From Dissulfurimicrobium hydrothermale (GTDB taxonomy: Bacteria; Desulfobacterota; Dissulfuribacteria; Dissulfuribacterales; Sh68): DNA of 64,000 bases. The stretch spans positions 1,458,306-1,522,305 of the forward strand of contig NZ_CP085041.1 in assembly GCF_022026155.1 (NCBI RefSeq). The letters are read 5' to 3'. Below, piece after piece: positions 17,801 through 25,012 of this stretch (positions are counted from its first letter, which is position 1; every line of letters begins with the position of its first letter). Below the pieces are notes generated by a model. It made no database searches. It was given only the letters and a program-made list of their open reading frames with translations, and was not told the origin of the DNA. The translations under genes were made by a program, and so were the position numbers.

Positions 17801-18004
17801 CTCCGTCAAGGGTTTCAGCCTCGTTATAGCCTCTCCAAAGATTTTGTGTCTTGCCGGATCAAACCTCACCGTTATGTCCATAGATCTTGATTCATCCGTT
17901 ATGACCATGGCCTTCGCAAAAACAACCTCTACCCTCCCGGCACAAAAAAGAAATACCGCAAAAAAGATAGACGACAGAAACAGATTGTATCTCATAACTC
18001 CCAC
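14891..18004 (-). CDS. exported M1-type peptidase + ChaN domain + PDZ domain fusion
   Basis: A 1,037-residue periplasmic protein. Residues 1-30 form a signal peptide. Residues 40-520 resemble an M1 (gluzincin) aminopeptidase: zinc motif HEILH at about 294-298 and the third ligand in NWCEGLTTYLADY about 20 residues on. The region before HEILH (GLGFATYTLLG) replaces the usual GxMEN exopeptidase loop. Residues 680-870 are a ChaN/heme-binding (DUF399) domain: KRVIFFGERHDNFGHH, VGMEMFQRPFQ and VVLAGAGHVAFGYGIP. Residues 915-1010 are a PDZ domain (LGVLLDDKGGRLII, then GLRAGDVILAFDGRPLKTVEDL). The combination suggests a protease that handles heme or iron proteins in the envelope, an inference from domains only. 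It is first in a two-gene operon with the CDF transporter. Confidence 0.85.
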   Translation of the reverse strand: MGVMRYNLFLSSIFFAVFLFCAGRVEVVFAKAMVITDESRSMDITVRFDPARHKIFGEAITRLKPLTEAVFRKKGFDLKEIKINGKVVTPKPESDSWFFKISAPQKGADVVIRFERNIQPDPTDRTDVTDVMKRSDFVALLDNWCPIFEGLAYYRLSATIPKGLVAVSEADDIEEKGTTDNRGDKKYVTYVFDFPHPRDDVSLVIGQYQISKLDCGSIGLYAYLFPEDSGLASTYLKKARDYIKFYEGLIGPYPFKRFAVVENMAPTGLGFATYTLLGQQVIRLPFIVDTSFGHEILHSWFGNSIYVDYGQGNWCEGLTTYLADYLYKERKGEGKAARHDMLINYQSYVHKDNTLPIHDFASQFDKAAKAVGYDKCAFVFHMLRHEIGNEAFYKAIKKLVSDYSFKVVSWNDLEHIFSQVSGKDLSYFFSEWLGRSDVPILSITMDPSATGIIIEQHTEIPYVLDVPMLVETASGAKTLWKKIDAKKNIINLGPLDQVLSVTLDPNYDIFRQLSSEEFPTVLSRLFGAEKRYFVMPQSEVERRLYAGFVRFLRHIGFSELEMGSTVSHDGLKDGSFIALGDQAAADCGVKPLQGDIKNGVSVDVRSNPFNSKEVAVVINASSEKELVAVQMKLLHCGRYSFLRFENGTVVDKGQKTTRDGIGLEVMPEVSGIASKDISSLDDILDKVASKRVIFFGERHDNFGHHLAELQVIKGLCRRGRKIAVGMEMFQRPFQVFIDRYLKGEIDERQFLTKTEYYKRWGYDYHLYRPIIEFCKAHSIPIVALNLRSEISRKVARDGLSSLTTDEKKEIPKDIDLSNAAYRNLLRNVFDNHPEGVAEDFERFFEAQVLWDEAMAKGIYEYLDNNPKRQMVVLAGAGHVAFGYGIPSRLSRRGDDSQAIIIAGGRENIERGMADYFLFPSDVPAPFSAKLGVLLDDKGGRLIIKEVMPGSVAQSSGLRAGDVILAFDGRPLKTVEDLKLDLLFKDEGSKASIRILRKGKTLKDEIIEVGPFESQNPAMQDIHRRISTGKDRRGAMGR

Positions 18005-18073
18005 TTCTAACTTATATCCTCAGATAAGTGTATAACCCCCCGTCCGGCAGGACGAAAAAATATTTGCAATAAC

Positions 18074-18124
18074 CCATTGACGCACATGTCGTTTTTATTA
18101 TAGATAAACCATTGACGACCATGT
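18074..18124. repeat. two 16-base direct repeats in the peptidase-ftsB gap
   Basis: CCATTGACGCACATGT (18074-18089) and CCATTGACGACCATGT (18109-18124) agree at 14 of 16 positions and start 35 bases apart. They lie between the divergent starts of the peptidase (18004) and ftsB (18194). The first copy holds TTGACG (18077-18082), and TATAGA follows 16 bases later (18099-18104), a fair sigma-70-like promoter for ftsB. The repeats could be regulator sites or a local duplication. Confidence 0.5.
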
Positions 18125-18193
18125 ACTCAAACTAAGATAACCGGTTTTTTAGACAAATTAAACACGATTAAATATGCAGCATAAGGTTATGCC

Positions 18194-18529
18194 TTGAAAC
18201 CGATACGAAACAGCAATGGCAAAAACAGAAAACGCGATTCGGCGTGGTTTTTTTGGGTTATAATGCTACCCTCCTTATTTTTTCTTATTATCTGGTCAGT
18301 ATTTGGGCCATTTGGAGTATGGAGGCTCGAAAAAATAAAAAATAGGCGTTCGCAGCTTGCGGCAGAAAATATAAACAAGGCGAAGCTCAATGCAGAGATG
18401 GAAGAAGATATCAAGCGCCTCAAGATAGATCCTAATTATCAGGAACAAGTTATAAGGAAAAGGCTCGGATTCGTCAAAAACGGTGAGATAGTATATGAGT
18501 TTATAGATAAAAAAAGGGATAAAAACTAG
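18194..18529 (+). CDS. ftsB: septum formation initiator FtsB/DivIC family
   Basis: A 111-residue bitopic division protein that joins FtsL and FtsQ at the septum. It shows a short basic cytoplasmic tail (KPIRNSNGKNRKRD), one membrane helix (about 18-36, FFWVIMLPSLFFLIIW), then a coiled coil (RLEKIKNRRSQLAAENINKA and onward). It closes with IKRLKIDPNYQEQVIRKRLGFVKNGEIVY, the family's D-P-x-Y-x-E-x-x-A/I-R-x-x-L-G-x-x-x-x-x-E ending. The start is a TTG with AAGG 7 bases upstream. It leads a short run with the two next genes (gaps of 7 and 11 bases). Confidence 0.85.
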   Translation: MKPIRNSNGKNRKRDSAWFFWVIMLPSLFFLIIWSVFGPFGVWRLEKIKNRRSQLAAENINKAKLNAEMEEDIKRLKIDPNYQEQVIRKRLGFVKNGEIVYEFIDKKRDKN

Positions 18530-18536
18530 ATCGACT

Positions 18537-18737
18537 ATGCTAAATGTGAAGACAATAACAGAGTTTATGCAATATCTTACAAGCGGGCAGTGGGAAGAGG
18601 ATTTTGAATGCCGGACCCCAGACGGTCAGGCCGAGATGCTTGACCTGATAGAAACTATTTTTGACCTTTGCGAGGCTGCTGACAGCATATTGACCAAAAG
18701 GCTATATAAACAAATGGGGGGAATTATCAAGGCATAG
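18537..18737 (+). CDS. small hypothetical protein (66 aa)
   Basis: An acidic, mostly helical 66-residue protein (ITEFMQYLTSGQWEEDFECR, then EMLDLIETIFDLCEAADSIL) with no signal or membrane segment. It starts 7 bases after ftsB and ends 11 bases before the next long gene, and this tight same-strand packing is the main support for it. No clear ribosome site is seen, so translational coupling is likely. I do not recognise a family. Confidence 0.6.
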   Translation: MLNVKTITEFMQYLTSGQWEEDFECRTPDGQAEMLDLIETIFDLCEAADSILTKRLYKQMGGIIKA

Positions 18738-18748
18738 AATAATCTCAA

Positions 18749-20512
18749 ATGGAAAGATTTAGATATCTGGCAGATGGAGAAAATCCCGAGAGAGACGCAT
18801 GGATCGCAAATTTTTTTACCGAAAATCACCTGGCCTATGAGGCATTTCCCCACAAGGTCGCATCCCCTGAGCAACTTAAATTTGTCGTATTCCTTGACAA
18901 GCAGCCTTATTATTATCCATGTACCCAGGAGCTCTTCGAAAAGATAGTAGATAAAAAAGGGGCTGAGACATTGGCCCTTGAATATTTGAAGGTCTGGGAA
19001 CGCCTTGAGCCACTCGTGACATCTGTCATAGAATCTCCATATAGAAGAGACTTCCTCTTGAGCCTTCTAAAGATAAAATTCAGACACGAGACTGCTTCAT
19101 ATGTCCTTTTACCTTCAAGATTGGAAAAGAGACTGCTTCAGATATTTACAAGGGTAAGCGAGATAGACCGTCCGCTTTCCAAGATGAAAGAGGCCCAAAA
19201 CAGCCGCATGGCGGCTATCTTGAGATCAGAAGCCTTCCATGAAGCGCTCAATGATCCTGCGGGTATAGAGGCATCGAGCCTTGCCTCGCTTGACAAATTG
19301 GCTGTAGATATCCGTTTGTTGCAGCTAAAACGCCTTATTTCACTTTCGAGCCATTCCGAACTCTGGGCAAATGGCGCGCCATCGGCTCTGAAAAAAGATG
19401 GACTCCTTTCTATGATGAGGTATAAACCGGCAGGGACGGGTTGGCAATGGCTTGTAGATACCATTAAAGGCTGGCTGTCATCTGGTCAACGGCGTTATGT
19501 CTTATGGATGGGTGTTCATTCCGGCGAACTTATACTGGACCTCGCCATGATCCGTATCCTTATAAGTCTGGGCATAAAGGTCATTATAGCCGTCAAAAAG
19601 GCGTTTTATTATAATGCGGTCACTATAGCTGACATGCTTGAAGACCCGTTTATCCAAGAGGCTATAGGCAAGGCCGAGATCATAACCAGTCCCGCTATTT
19701 CAAAAAAGGACCTCCTTGGCAAGCTCCAAAGCGACACAATGCTTTTTATAATTCATGACGGTACTCAGGAACGTTTTAATCCGCTCTTGGTGTCAATAAC
19801 ATTTTCAAGGGTGTTCAAAGAGGTGGATGCAATAGTTTTAAGGAGTAAAACCGACGCCCACTGCATATTGCAAGGCCCGTTTCAATTTACAAGGGATATC
19901 TTGGCCATTTATGCAGACGGCGATGGGGCTGTCACGTTAATAGAAAAACCCAGGCACAAATTAGCCGTGCGTTTTTCAGAAACAGATCTCAGGACCAAGG
20001 CCGACACCCTTATTTATCACATGCGTACCCAAAAGCAGCGTGGCAAGACCATTGTGTTCTACAGCGCCATAGTAGGAAGCATCCCGCATCAGATGGAAAC
20101 TGCCAAGGAAATACTGAGGGTATTTGTAAACTATTTGAGAAAAAAGCAGGAAAATGTGCTGGTCATAAACCCTGCCGAACATTTTGAACCAGGAATGGAT
20201 GCAGATGACCTCATGTATATGTGGGAGATCGTACAGCGCAGTGGTTTGATCGATATTTGGCGCTTTCAAACAGTGGAAGACATTGAAAAGGCCTTCGAGT
20301 TGATGAAAAGAAAGGTCCCGCCTGAATGGGTCGGCAAAGATGCCACCTACAGCACTGGCTGCACAAAGGAGATGCAAATTGCACTGGATGTCCAAAAAAG
20401 TCACCCCGAGATGCAAATTATAGGACCGAGCTGGGACAAATTTTTAAGGAGAAAGGAATATGGCGTCGGAAAACTTTATGACAGGGTGCTGGGGGATGAT
20501 TTTGCGTATTAG
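18749..20512 (+). CDS. uncharacterised protein with ARMT1/DUF89-like C-terminal half
   Basis: A 587-residue soluble protein. Residues 1-220 are helical with no recognised motif (QPYYYPCTQELFEKIVDKKG). From about 245 the pattern WMGVHSGELILDLAMIRILI, GIKVIIAVKKAFYYNAVTIADMLEDP and, near 420, a second alpha/beta stretch resemble the DUF89/ARMT1 metal-dependent phosphatase fold, where relatives have D-N-x-G-E and P-x-x-N-D-x-T. Here the Asp-Asn is replaced by Val-His and the metal-binding Asn-Asp by Asn-Ala, so activity, if any, may differ. A Cys-containing YSTGCTKEMQIALD lies near the end. It is third in the ftsB run. The family link is tentative. Confidence 0.6.
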   Translation: MERFRYLADGENPERDAWIANFFTENHLAYEAFPHKVASPEQLKFVVFLDKQPYYYPCTQELFEKIVDKKGAETLALEYLKVWERLEPLVTSVIESPYRRDFLLSLLKIKFRHETASYVLLPSRLEKRLLQIFTRVSEIDRPLSKMKEAQNSRMAAILRSEAFHEALNDPAGIEASSLASLDKLAVDIRLLQLKRLISLSSHSELWANGAPSALKKDGLLSMMRYKPAGTGWQWLVDTIKGWLSSGQRRYVLWMGVHSGELILDLAMIRILISLGIKVIIAVKKAFYYNAVTIADMLEDPFIQEAIGKAEIITSPAISKKDLLGKLQSDTMLFIIHDGTQERFNPLLVSITFSRVFKEVDAIVLRSKTDAHCILQGPFQFTRDILAIYADGDGAVTLIEKPRHKLAVRFSETDLRTKADTLIYHMRTQKQRGKTIVFYSAIVGSIPHQMETAKEILRVFVNYLRKKQENVLVINPAEHFEPGMDADDLMYMWEIVQRSGLIDIWRFQTVEDIEKAFELMKRKVPPEWVGKDATYSTGCTKEMQIALDVQKSHPEMQIIGPSWDKFLRRKEYGVGKLYDRVLGDDFAY

Positions 20513-20536
20513 ATTGATCGTATCCGATCGAAATTT

Positions 20537-20660
20537 GATGGCATCGCAAAAAGCCGCCGACTGCCGTGTTGCGCTGTATTCTTTGTCACTGCGGCGTACA
20601 GGAGGTAGCCTCATTCCTCAGGATCTGCACGCTTGCATTCACGATTTTTGCTTAGCCATC
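20537..20660. repeat. 124-bp MITE-like element with imperfect terminal inverted repeats
   Basis: The left end GATGGCATCGCAAAAA (20537-20552) and right end TTTTTGCTTAGCCATC (20645-20660) are inverted repeats of each other at 13 of 16 positions. The inside (…CTGCCGTGTTGCGCTG…) is GC-rich and has no credible gene. Just beyond lies a second similar end, GACTTTTTACGAGATCATC (20672-20690). From memory, near-relatives of this sequence recur between genes in Desulfobacterota, which I cannot verify. No second copy was noticed in this window. It fills most of the 220-base gap before phoH. Confidence 0.55.
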
Positions 20661-20732
20661 TCATATAAAATGACTTTTTACGAGATCATCACATAAATCA
20701 AGAAATAATATTAAAGGGAGAACGTTAAAAAA

Positions 20733-21749
20733 TTGTCAAAACAGATAGGACTGAAGGCGCCGACGCGAAACATACAAAGGACATTCGATGACAACGAACT
20801 TGCCCTAATGTTGTATGGAGAGCACGGGAAAAACTTAAAGGTTATAGAAAATACACTCCATGTAGCTATAAGTGTAAGGGGTAATCAGGTTACGCTCACG
20901 GGTGAACAGATGGACATCGAACTTGCTGACAGGGCATGTATGGAGCTATATGATCTGGTGAAGTCAGGCTATTCCCTATATCCCAAGGATGTTGAATTCG
21001 CCTTACGCATCTTGACGGAAAACCCTGATGCTGGCCTGAAGACGATATTCCAGGACAAGCTTTTCATCAGTTCGGGCAAACGTGTCATCACGCCAAAGAG
21101 CCTCAATCAAAGTCTATACACAGAGGCCATACGTACGCATGATATAGTCTTCGGCATAGGTCCTGCTGGGACAGGAAAGACATATCTTGCAATGGCTATG
21201 GCCGTATCATTTTTGCTGAGAGATAAGGTCAAAAGGATCATATTGACCAGACCGGCTGTTGAAGCCGGCGAAAAACTAGGTTTCCTCCCAGGTGATCTTG
21301 CAGAAAAGGTCAATCCATATCTTAGACCCTTATATGATGCCCTATATGACATGTTATCTTTTGAAAAGGTATTGAATTTGATAGAGCGACAGGTGATTGA
21401 GGTCGCCCCGCTTGCCTTTATGCGAGGCAGGACATTAAACGATGCCTTTGTAATATTAGACGAGGCCCAAAACACCACCTCTGAGCAGATGAAGATGTTT
21501 CTTACAAGACTTGGTTTTCATTCAAAGGCCGTGGTCACCGGCGACATAACCCAGATAGACCTGCCAGAAAAACAGTTGTCAGGGCTGATAGAAACACAAG
21601 AGATATTAAGTGGGATAGATGGCATCGCATTCATCCAATTCACTAAAAACGACGTGGTGAGGCACAGGCTGGTAAGTCAAATCATCGAGGCATACGAAAG
21701 AAAAGAAAGGCGCTGCCACGCCCAATACCGCGGAGAAAACTGTGTTTAA
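20733..21749 (+). CDS. ybeZ: PhoH-family ATPase (YbeZ)
   Basis: A 338-residue cytoplasmic P-loop ATPase that works with YbeY in RNA metabolism. It has an N-terminal KH-like region (to about 100), Walker A GIGPAGTGKTYLAMA, the PhoH block ILTRPAVEAGEKLGFLPGDL, Walker B FVILDEAQN, and sensor VVTGDITQIDLP. The start is TTG at 20733, with AAGGGAG about 12 bases ahead; the sequence from there fits family length. It is followed 19 bases later by the ybeY-pdxJ fusion, the same ybeZ-ybeY order as in many bacteria. Confidence 0.93.
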   Translation: MSKQIGLKAPTRNIQRTFDDNELALMLYGEHGKNLKVIENTLHVAISVRGNQVTLTGEQMDIELADRACMELYDLVKSGYSLYPKDVEFALRILTENPDAGLKTIFQDKLFISSGKRVITPKSLNQSLYTEAIRTHDIVFGIGPAGTGKTYLAMAMAVSFLLRDKVKRIILTRPAVEAGEKLGFLPGDLAEKVNPYLRPLYDALYDMLSFEKVLNLIERQVIEVAPLAFMRGRTLNDAFVILDEAQNTTSEQMKMFLTRLGFHSKAVVTGDITQIDLPEKQLSGLIETQEILSGIDGIAFIQFTKNDVVRHRLVSQIIEAYERKERRCHAQYRGENCV

Positions 21750-21768
21750 GTTGAAGGGAATAAAATAA

Positions 21769-22944
21769 ATGGCGGTATTGATACGGATAGAACATGACAA
21801 TGCAAATGGCTTCAACCTAGTCCTTATAAAACGGTCGCTCTCCATCCTCATGAGGGGCATCGGCAAAAAAGATGCCGAACTGAGCATCCTATTAACCGGA
21901 GACAAAGGTATAATCGCCATTAACAAGGAATGGTTCGATAGGTCATGGCCGACGAATGTGATCTCGTTCGGCCAGGCTGACGGCGCTGCGGCCCAGCATC
22001 AGGTTGGGCTTATGGGAGATATAGTGGTATCTATAGATGCTGCAGCCAGGGAGGCTGTAGAGATGGGCGTCAGCCTTGACGAGAGGCTTATTGATCTCTT
22101 GATCCATGGACTTGCGCACATATTAGGGGAAGATCATGAATTAGGCGAGGCCCATGCGGAACGCATGAGAAATAAAGAGCGTGAGCTCAGAGATATTTTG
22201 ATCAAGGAGAAAAGGATGGCTGATCTTTGTATAAATATTGATCATATCGCTACAATAAGGGAGGCAAGGGGCATAACCGAACCTGATCCGATAATGGCAG
22301 CTGGCATTGTTGAACTTGCAGGCGCGGATGGAGTCGTTGTGCACCTTCGTGAGGACAGAAGGCACATAAAAGACAGGGATGTACGGATATTGCGCGAGGT
22401 CATAAAGACGCGGCTTACGCTTGAAATGGCGGCGACGGATGAGATGATAGGGATTGCCTCTGAGATTAAGCCCGATATTGTAACGCTCGTTCCCGAAAAG
22501 AGACAAGAGCTCACTACAGAGGGTGGCCTGGATGTCGTCAGGCTTGAAGACGATTTGGAAAGGGCTGTATCCAGGTTACATGATGCAAATATACCGGTAA
22601 GTCTGTTTATCGAACCTGAAAAAAGACAGATTGAGGCTGCACAGAGGACAAGGGCGGAATGCGTTGAAATCCATACAGGGAGATATGCTGACGCACCTGA
22701 TCATGAGACCGAAGAACGAGAATTTGAACGTATCGCGAATGCAGCTAGGTTTGCTTATGATGTTGGATTAAGGGTCCATGCCGGCCACGGCCTTAACTAC
22801 AGAAACACGGCCAGATTATGCCAATTGAGTGAAATAGCTGAATTCAGCATCGGTCACTCGATCATAGCACGGGCTGTACTCGTTGGCCTCGAAAAGGCCG
22901 TAAAAGAGATGCTCTCAATTGTCAAACGCGGCCATTTGGCCTGA
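21769..22944 (+). CDS. ybeY-pdxJ: YbeY endoribonuclease - PdxJ pyridoxine 5'-phosphate synthase fusion ORF
   Basis: One open frame of 391 codons holds two complete enzymes. Residues 1-149 are YbeY, the zinc-dependent endonuclease for rRNA maturation, with HGLAHILGEDH (His113, His117, His123). Residues 150-391 are PdxJ, which makes pyridoxine phosphate from deoxyxylulose 5-phosphate and aminoacetone phosphate. PdxJ motifs are CINIDHIATIREARG, HLREDRRHIKDRDV, SLFIEPE, VEIHTGRYA and VHAGHGLNY. There is no stop between them. At the junction an ATG (22216) has AAGGAG 6 bases ahead, so PdxJ could also be made alone by internal initiation. It lies 19 bases after phoH, and acpS starts 4 bases after its stop. 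A missing stop codon rather than a designed fusion is possible. Confidence 0.9.
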   Translation: MAVLIRIEHDNANGFNLVLIKRSLSILMRGIGKKDAELSILLTGDKGIIAINKEWFDRSWPTNVISFGQADGAAAQHQVGLMGDIVVSIDAAAREAVEMGVSLDERLIDLLIHGLAHILGEDHELGEAHAERMRNKERELRDILIKEKRMADLCINIDHIATIREARGITEPDPIMAAGIVELAGADGVVVHLREDRRHIKDRDVRILREVIKTRLTLEMAATDEMIGIASEIKPDIVTLVPEKRQELTTEGGLDVVRLEDDLERAVSRLHDANIPVSLFIEPEKRQIEAAQRTRAECVEIHTGRYADAPDHETEEREFERIANAARFAYDVGLRVHAGHGLNYRNTARLCQLSEIAEFSIGHSIIARAVLVGLEKAVKEMLSIVKRGHLA

Positions 22945-22948
22945 TGCC

Positions 22949-23326
22949 ATGATCATCGGTATAGGCGTTGATATCGTCCACATACCAAGAATAAAAAGGG
23001 CTGTGCTTCGCTGGGGAGGGCGTTTCACCTCTCGCATCTTCACTGAAGATGAGCTTGAATATTATCTCGGGCGCAAGGATCCCTATCAGGGTCTCGCCCT
23101 TTGTTTTGCAGCCAAGGAGGCATGTTCAAAGGCGCTCGGTGTGGGTATCGGCAAGACTATGGGGTGGCGCGATGTATCTATAACACATTTGGCGTCTGGC
23201 AAACCCATGTTAAACCTAACCGGTTCGGCCTTCAAAATATCGCAAGAGTTGGGTGCAAGTCTGTGGCATGTAAGTTTAAGTCATGAAGCAGCTTATGGTG
23301 TAGCGATGGTCGTGGCAGAGACTTAA
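22949..23326 (+). CDS. acpS: holo-[acyl-carrier-protein] synthase
   Basis: AcpS moves phosphopantetheine from CoA to a Ser of acyl carrier protein. The 125-residue protein has MIIGIGVDIVHIPRI, where Asp8 binds Mg2+, FTEDELEYYLGRKDP, and FAAKEACSKALGVGI with the catalytic Glu and Lys. The ending SLSHEAAYGVAMVV is also family-like. The start is the ATG at 22949; the frame is open 30 bases further, but only this start gives the family N-terminus. The pdxJ-acpS order is common in Proteobacteria. Confidence 0.94.
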   Translation: MIIGIGVDIVHIPRIKRAVLRWGGRFTSRIFTEDELEYYLGRKDPYQGLALCFAAKEACSKALGVGIGKTMGWRDVSITHLASGKPMLNLTGSAFKISQELGASLWHVSLSHEAAYGVAMVVAET

Positions 23327-23333
23327 GAAGCGG

Positions 23334-24977
23334 TCAGGCGAGATCCTTCACCGTCTGCCTGAATACCTCGGCAAAATCCTCAGGATAGTGACCGGTCACC
23401 CAGCGTCCTTGACGTTCGCTGAACGCCCCTGGCGATTGGGGGTGCCGCGGCAGGAAACAATAAAAAAGCCGCTGGTCGGGGTCTGGATTGTCAAACCTCT
23501 TTGAGACCTCATAACATGTAATCATCTCCGCCCCAAGGCGATGAAGACCTTTCATGACCAGATAGATAGCGGCGTCAAGGGATTTCCTAGTCCCTGCATC
23601 GGCCTCAAGGATATTTCCAGCCCTCACCTTTGTCATTATCTGCACCTCGCCCTGTGAACGCTGGGCCTTGGGCGTATGCACGATGACATGTTCATCTTCA
23701 TATATGACAAGACTTTTCGGAAGATCATCCCGAAAGTCGAGCCTCTTGTTTGAATATATCGCATTGATATAGGCATCAAAAAAAGAAATATTATAATATC
23801 TGCGGTAATGGGCTGCAAACCTTGCCGCCTGGTCACCGATGGTATAAGTTGGGAATCTGCCTTCACCGCATGTTGCAACGGCGTCCTTTGGTATCAGGGC
23901 GAATTGCTGGTGTATCTGCTGATGCGAGGCATGAAGCCTGTATCCTGACGGTGAAAAATCGAAACCGTAGTTCCAGCCCCAAAGCGTAGCATTGAAGGGG
24001 ATATCTTTACCTGTCATCATCATTTTCTTAACAGCAGAATAGAGCATTGATCTCAGCCCCTCCAGGGTTTCAAAAGACAGATCTTTATAACCAGACAGCG
24101 GGATGCCGAGCGAGACGGCAAGCTGGACGTATATACGCTGGTAATAGAGCGCCCTGAGGCCGATGATGTCTTCATGCTTGAGTCTTTCTATGCTGTATCT
24201 GATACTGTCGTGGGCCATATTTGATGCATAATGCCCCCATGGAATATAGCTATTGGCCCTCATGTATTCCCATACGTGCGTCTCGCCTTCAGGGCCATAT
24301 TCGCCTACTATGGGATTTGGACCCTGAACGCCTGGATTCAGCACCATGGCCTTTTTATAATCATTAGGAAGCGCCTCGTTATTCGCCACCACGTCGAAGA
24401 GTTCATAGTCTTTGATGAGCGGACGCTGATTCCCGTTTGCATCTTCTAAATAGCAAAGCCCACATGGCTCCTTGTTGGAATCAAATTCCATATCGCAAGA
24501 GATTTCTGCTATCGCCTTCAGAACATCTGCATCTTTGCTTGTCTGTGCGAGGGCGAGCAGAATTGTCCTCGGGAGATCAGAGAGCCTATAAGGTCTGCCG
24601 TTTTTGTCTTTGAGCCGTCCTTTCAGCAGGTCAGCCAAAATACGCGACCGGTCTTCTTTTTGCCCTACCCCATGCCTGAATCTAAAGCTCTCCATAGTTA
24701 ATGTTCTGTTATCGGCCTGCGGCTTCAGGATATAGGTAGCGCCCCAAAACGGAAATGGATTTGGGACCTCATAGACCTCCTCAGCCCCGATTATCTCGAG
24801 ATCGTCGGACGGGAAATTAACCGAATTATCGACCTCAACGCCACCTTCAGCAAGACTACCTATCCGCATCAATATCTTGTTCTTTCTCAAATTTTTTACA
24901 GTAAAAGACGGAGAATGTAAAAGACACAAGAAAGAACCATCTGGTTTTACACATGTATAAGGTAAATCAATATCCAT
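23334..24977 (-). CDS. uncharacterised protein, GalT/HIT-like in part
   Basis: A 547-residue soluble protein. The N-terminal half has an irregular beta-rich pattern (DNRTLTMESFRFRHG; a CGLCYLEDANG Cys-x2-Cys turn near 172-175). The middle has LHASHQQIHQQFALIP near 358-373, which recalls the His-rich active-site region of galactose-1-phosphate uridylyltransferase, and a further DEHVIVHTPKAQRSQGEVQI suggests the second half of the same fold. The canonical H-P-H triad is not seen, so nucleotidyl transfer is not assured. It is convergent with acpS (7 bases between the stops). I do not know a named family. Confidence 0.6.
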   Translation of the reverse strand: MDIDLPYTCVKPDGSFLCLLHSPSFTVKNLRKNKILMRIGSLAEGGVEVDNSVNFPSDDLEIIGAEEVYEVPNPFPFWGATYILKPQADNRTLTMESFRFRHGVGQKEDRSRILADLLKGRLKDKNGRPYRLSDLPRTILLALAQTSKDADVLKAIAEISCDMEFDSNKEPCGLCYLEDANGNQRPLIKDYELFDVVANNEALPNDYKKAMVLNPGVQGPNPIVGEYGPEGETHVWEYMRANSYIPWGHYASNMAHDSIRYSIERLKHEDIIGLRALYYQRIYVQLAVSLGIPLSGYKDLSFETLEGLRSMLYSAVKKMMMTGKDIPFNATLWGWNYGFDFSPSGYRLHASHQQIHQQFALIPKDAVATCGEGRFPTYTIGDQAARFAAHYRRYYNISFFDAYINAIYSNKRLDFRDDLPKSLVIYEDEHVIVHTPKAQRSQGEVQIMTKVRAGNILEADAGTRKSLDAAIYLVMKGLHRLGAEMITCYEVSKRFDNPDPDQRLFYCFLPRHPQSPGAFSERQGRWVTGHYPEDFAEVFRQTVKDLA

Positions 24978-25012
24978 CTATCCTATTCACAAATATCCTT
25001 TTGATAATAACC

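Noticed and set aside
18040-18060. GTCC-GGCA-GGAC hairpin as a terminator
   Set aside because: On the plus strand it is followed by A's, not T's, and it lies between divergent genes where no transcript ends.
20460-20696. An open frame across the MITE-like repeat
   Set aside because: It starts inside the preceding gene and is mostly repeat sequence.
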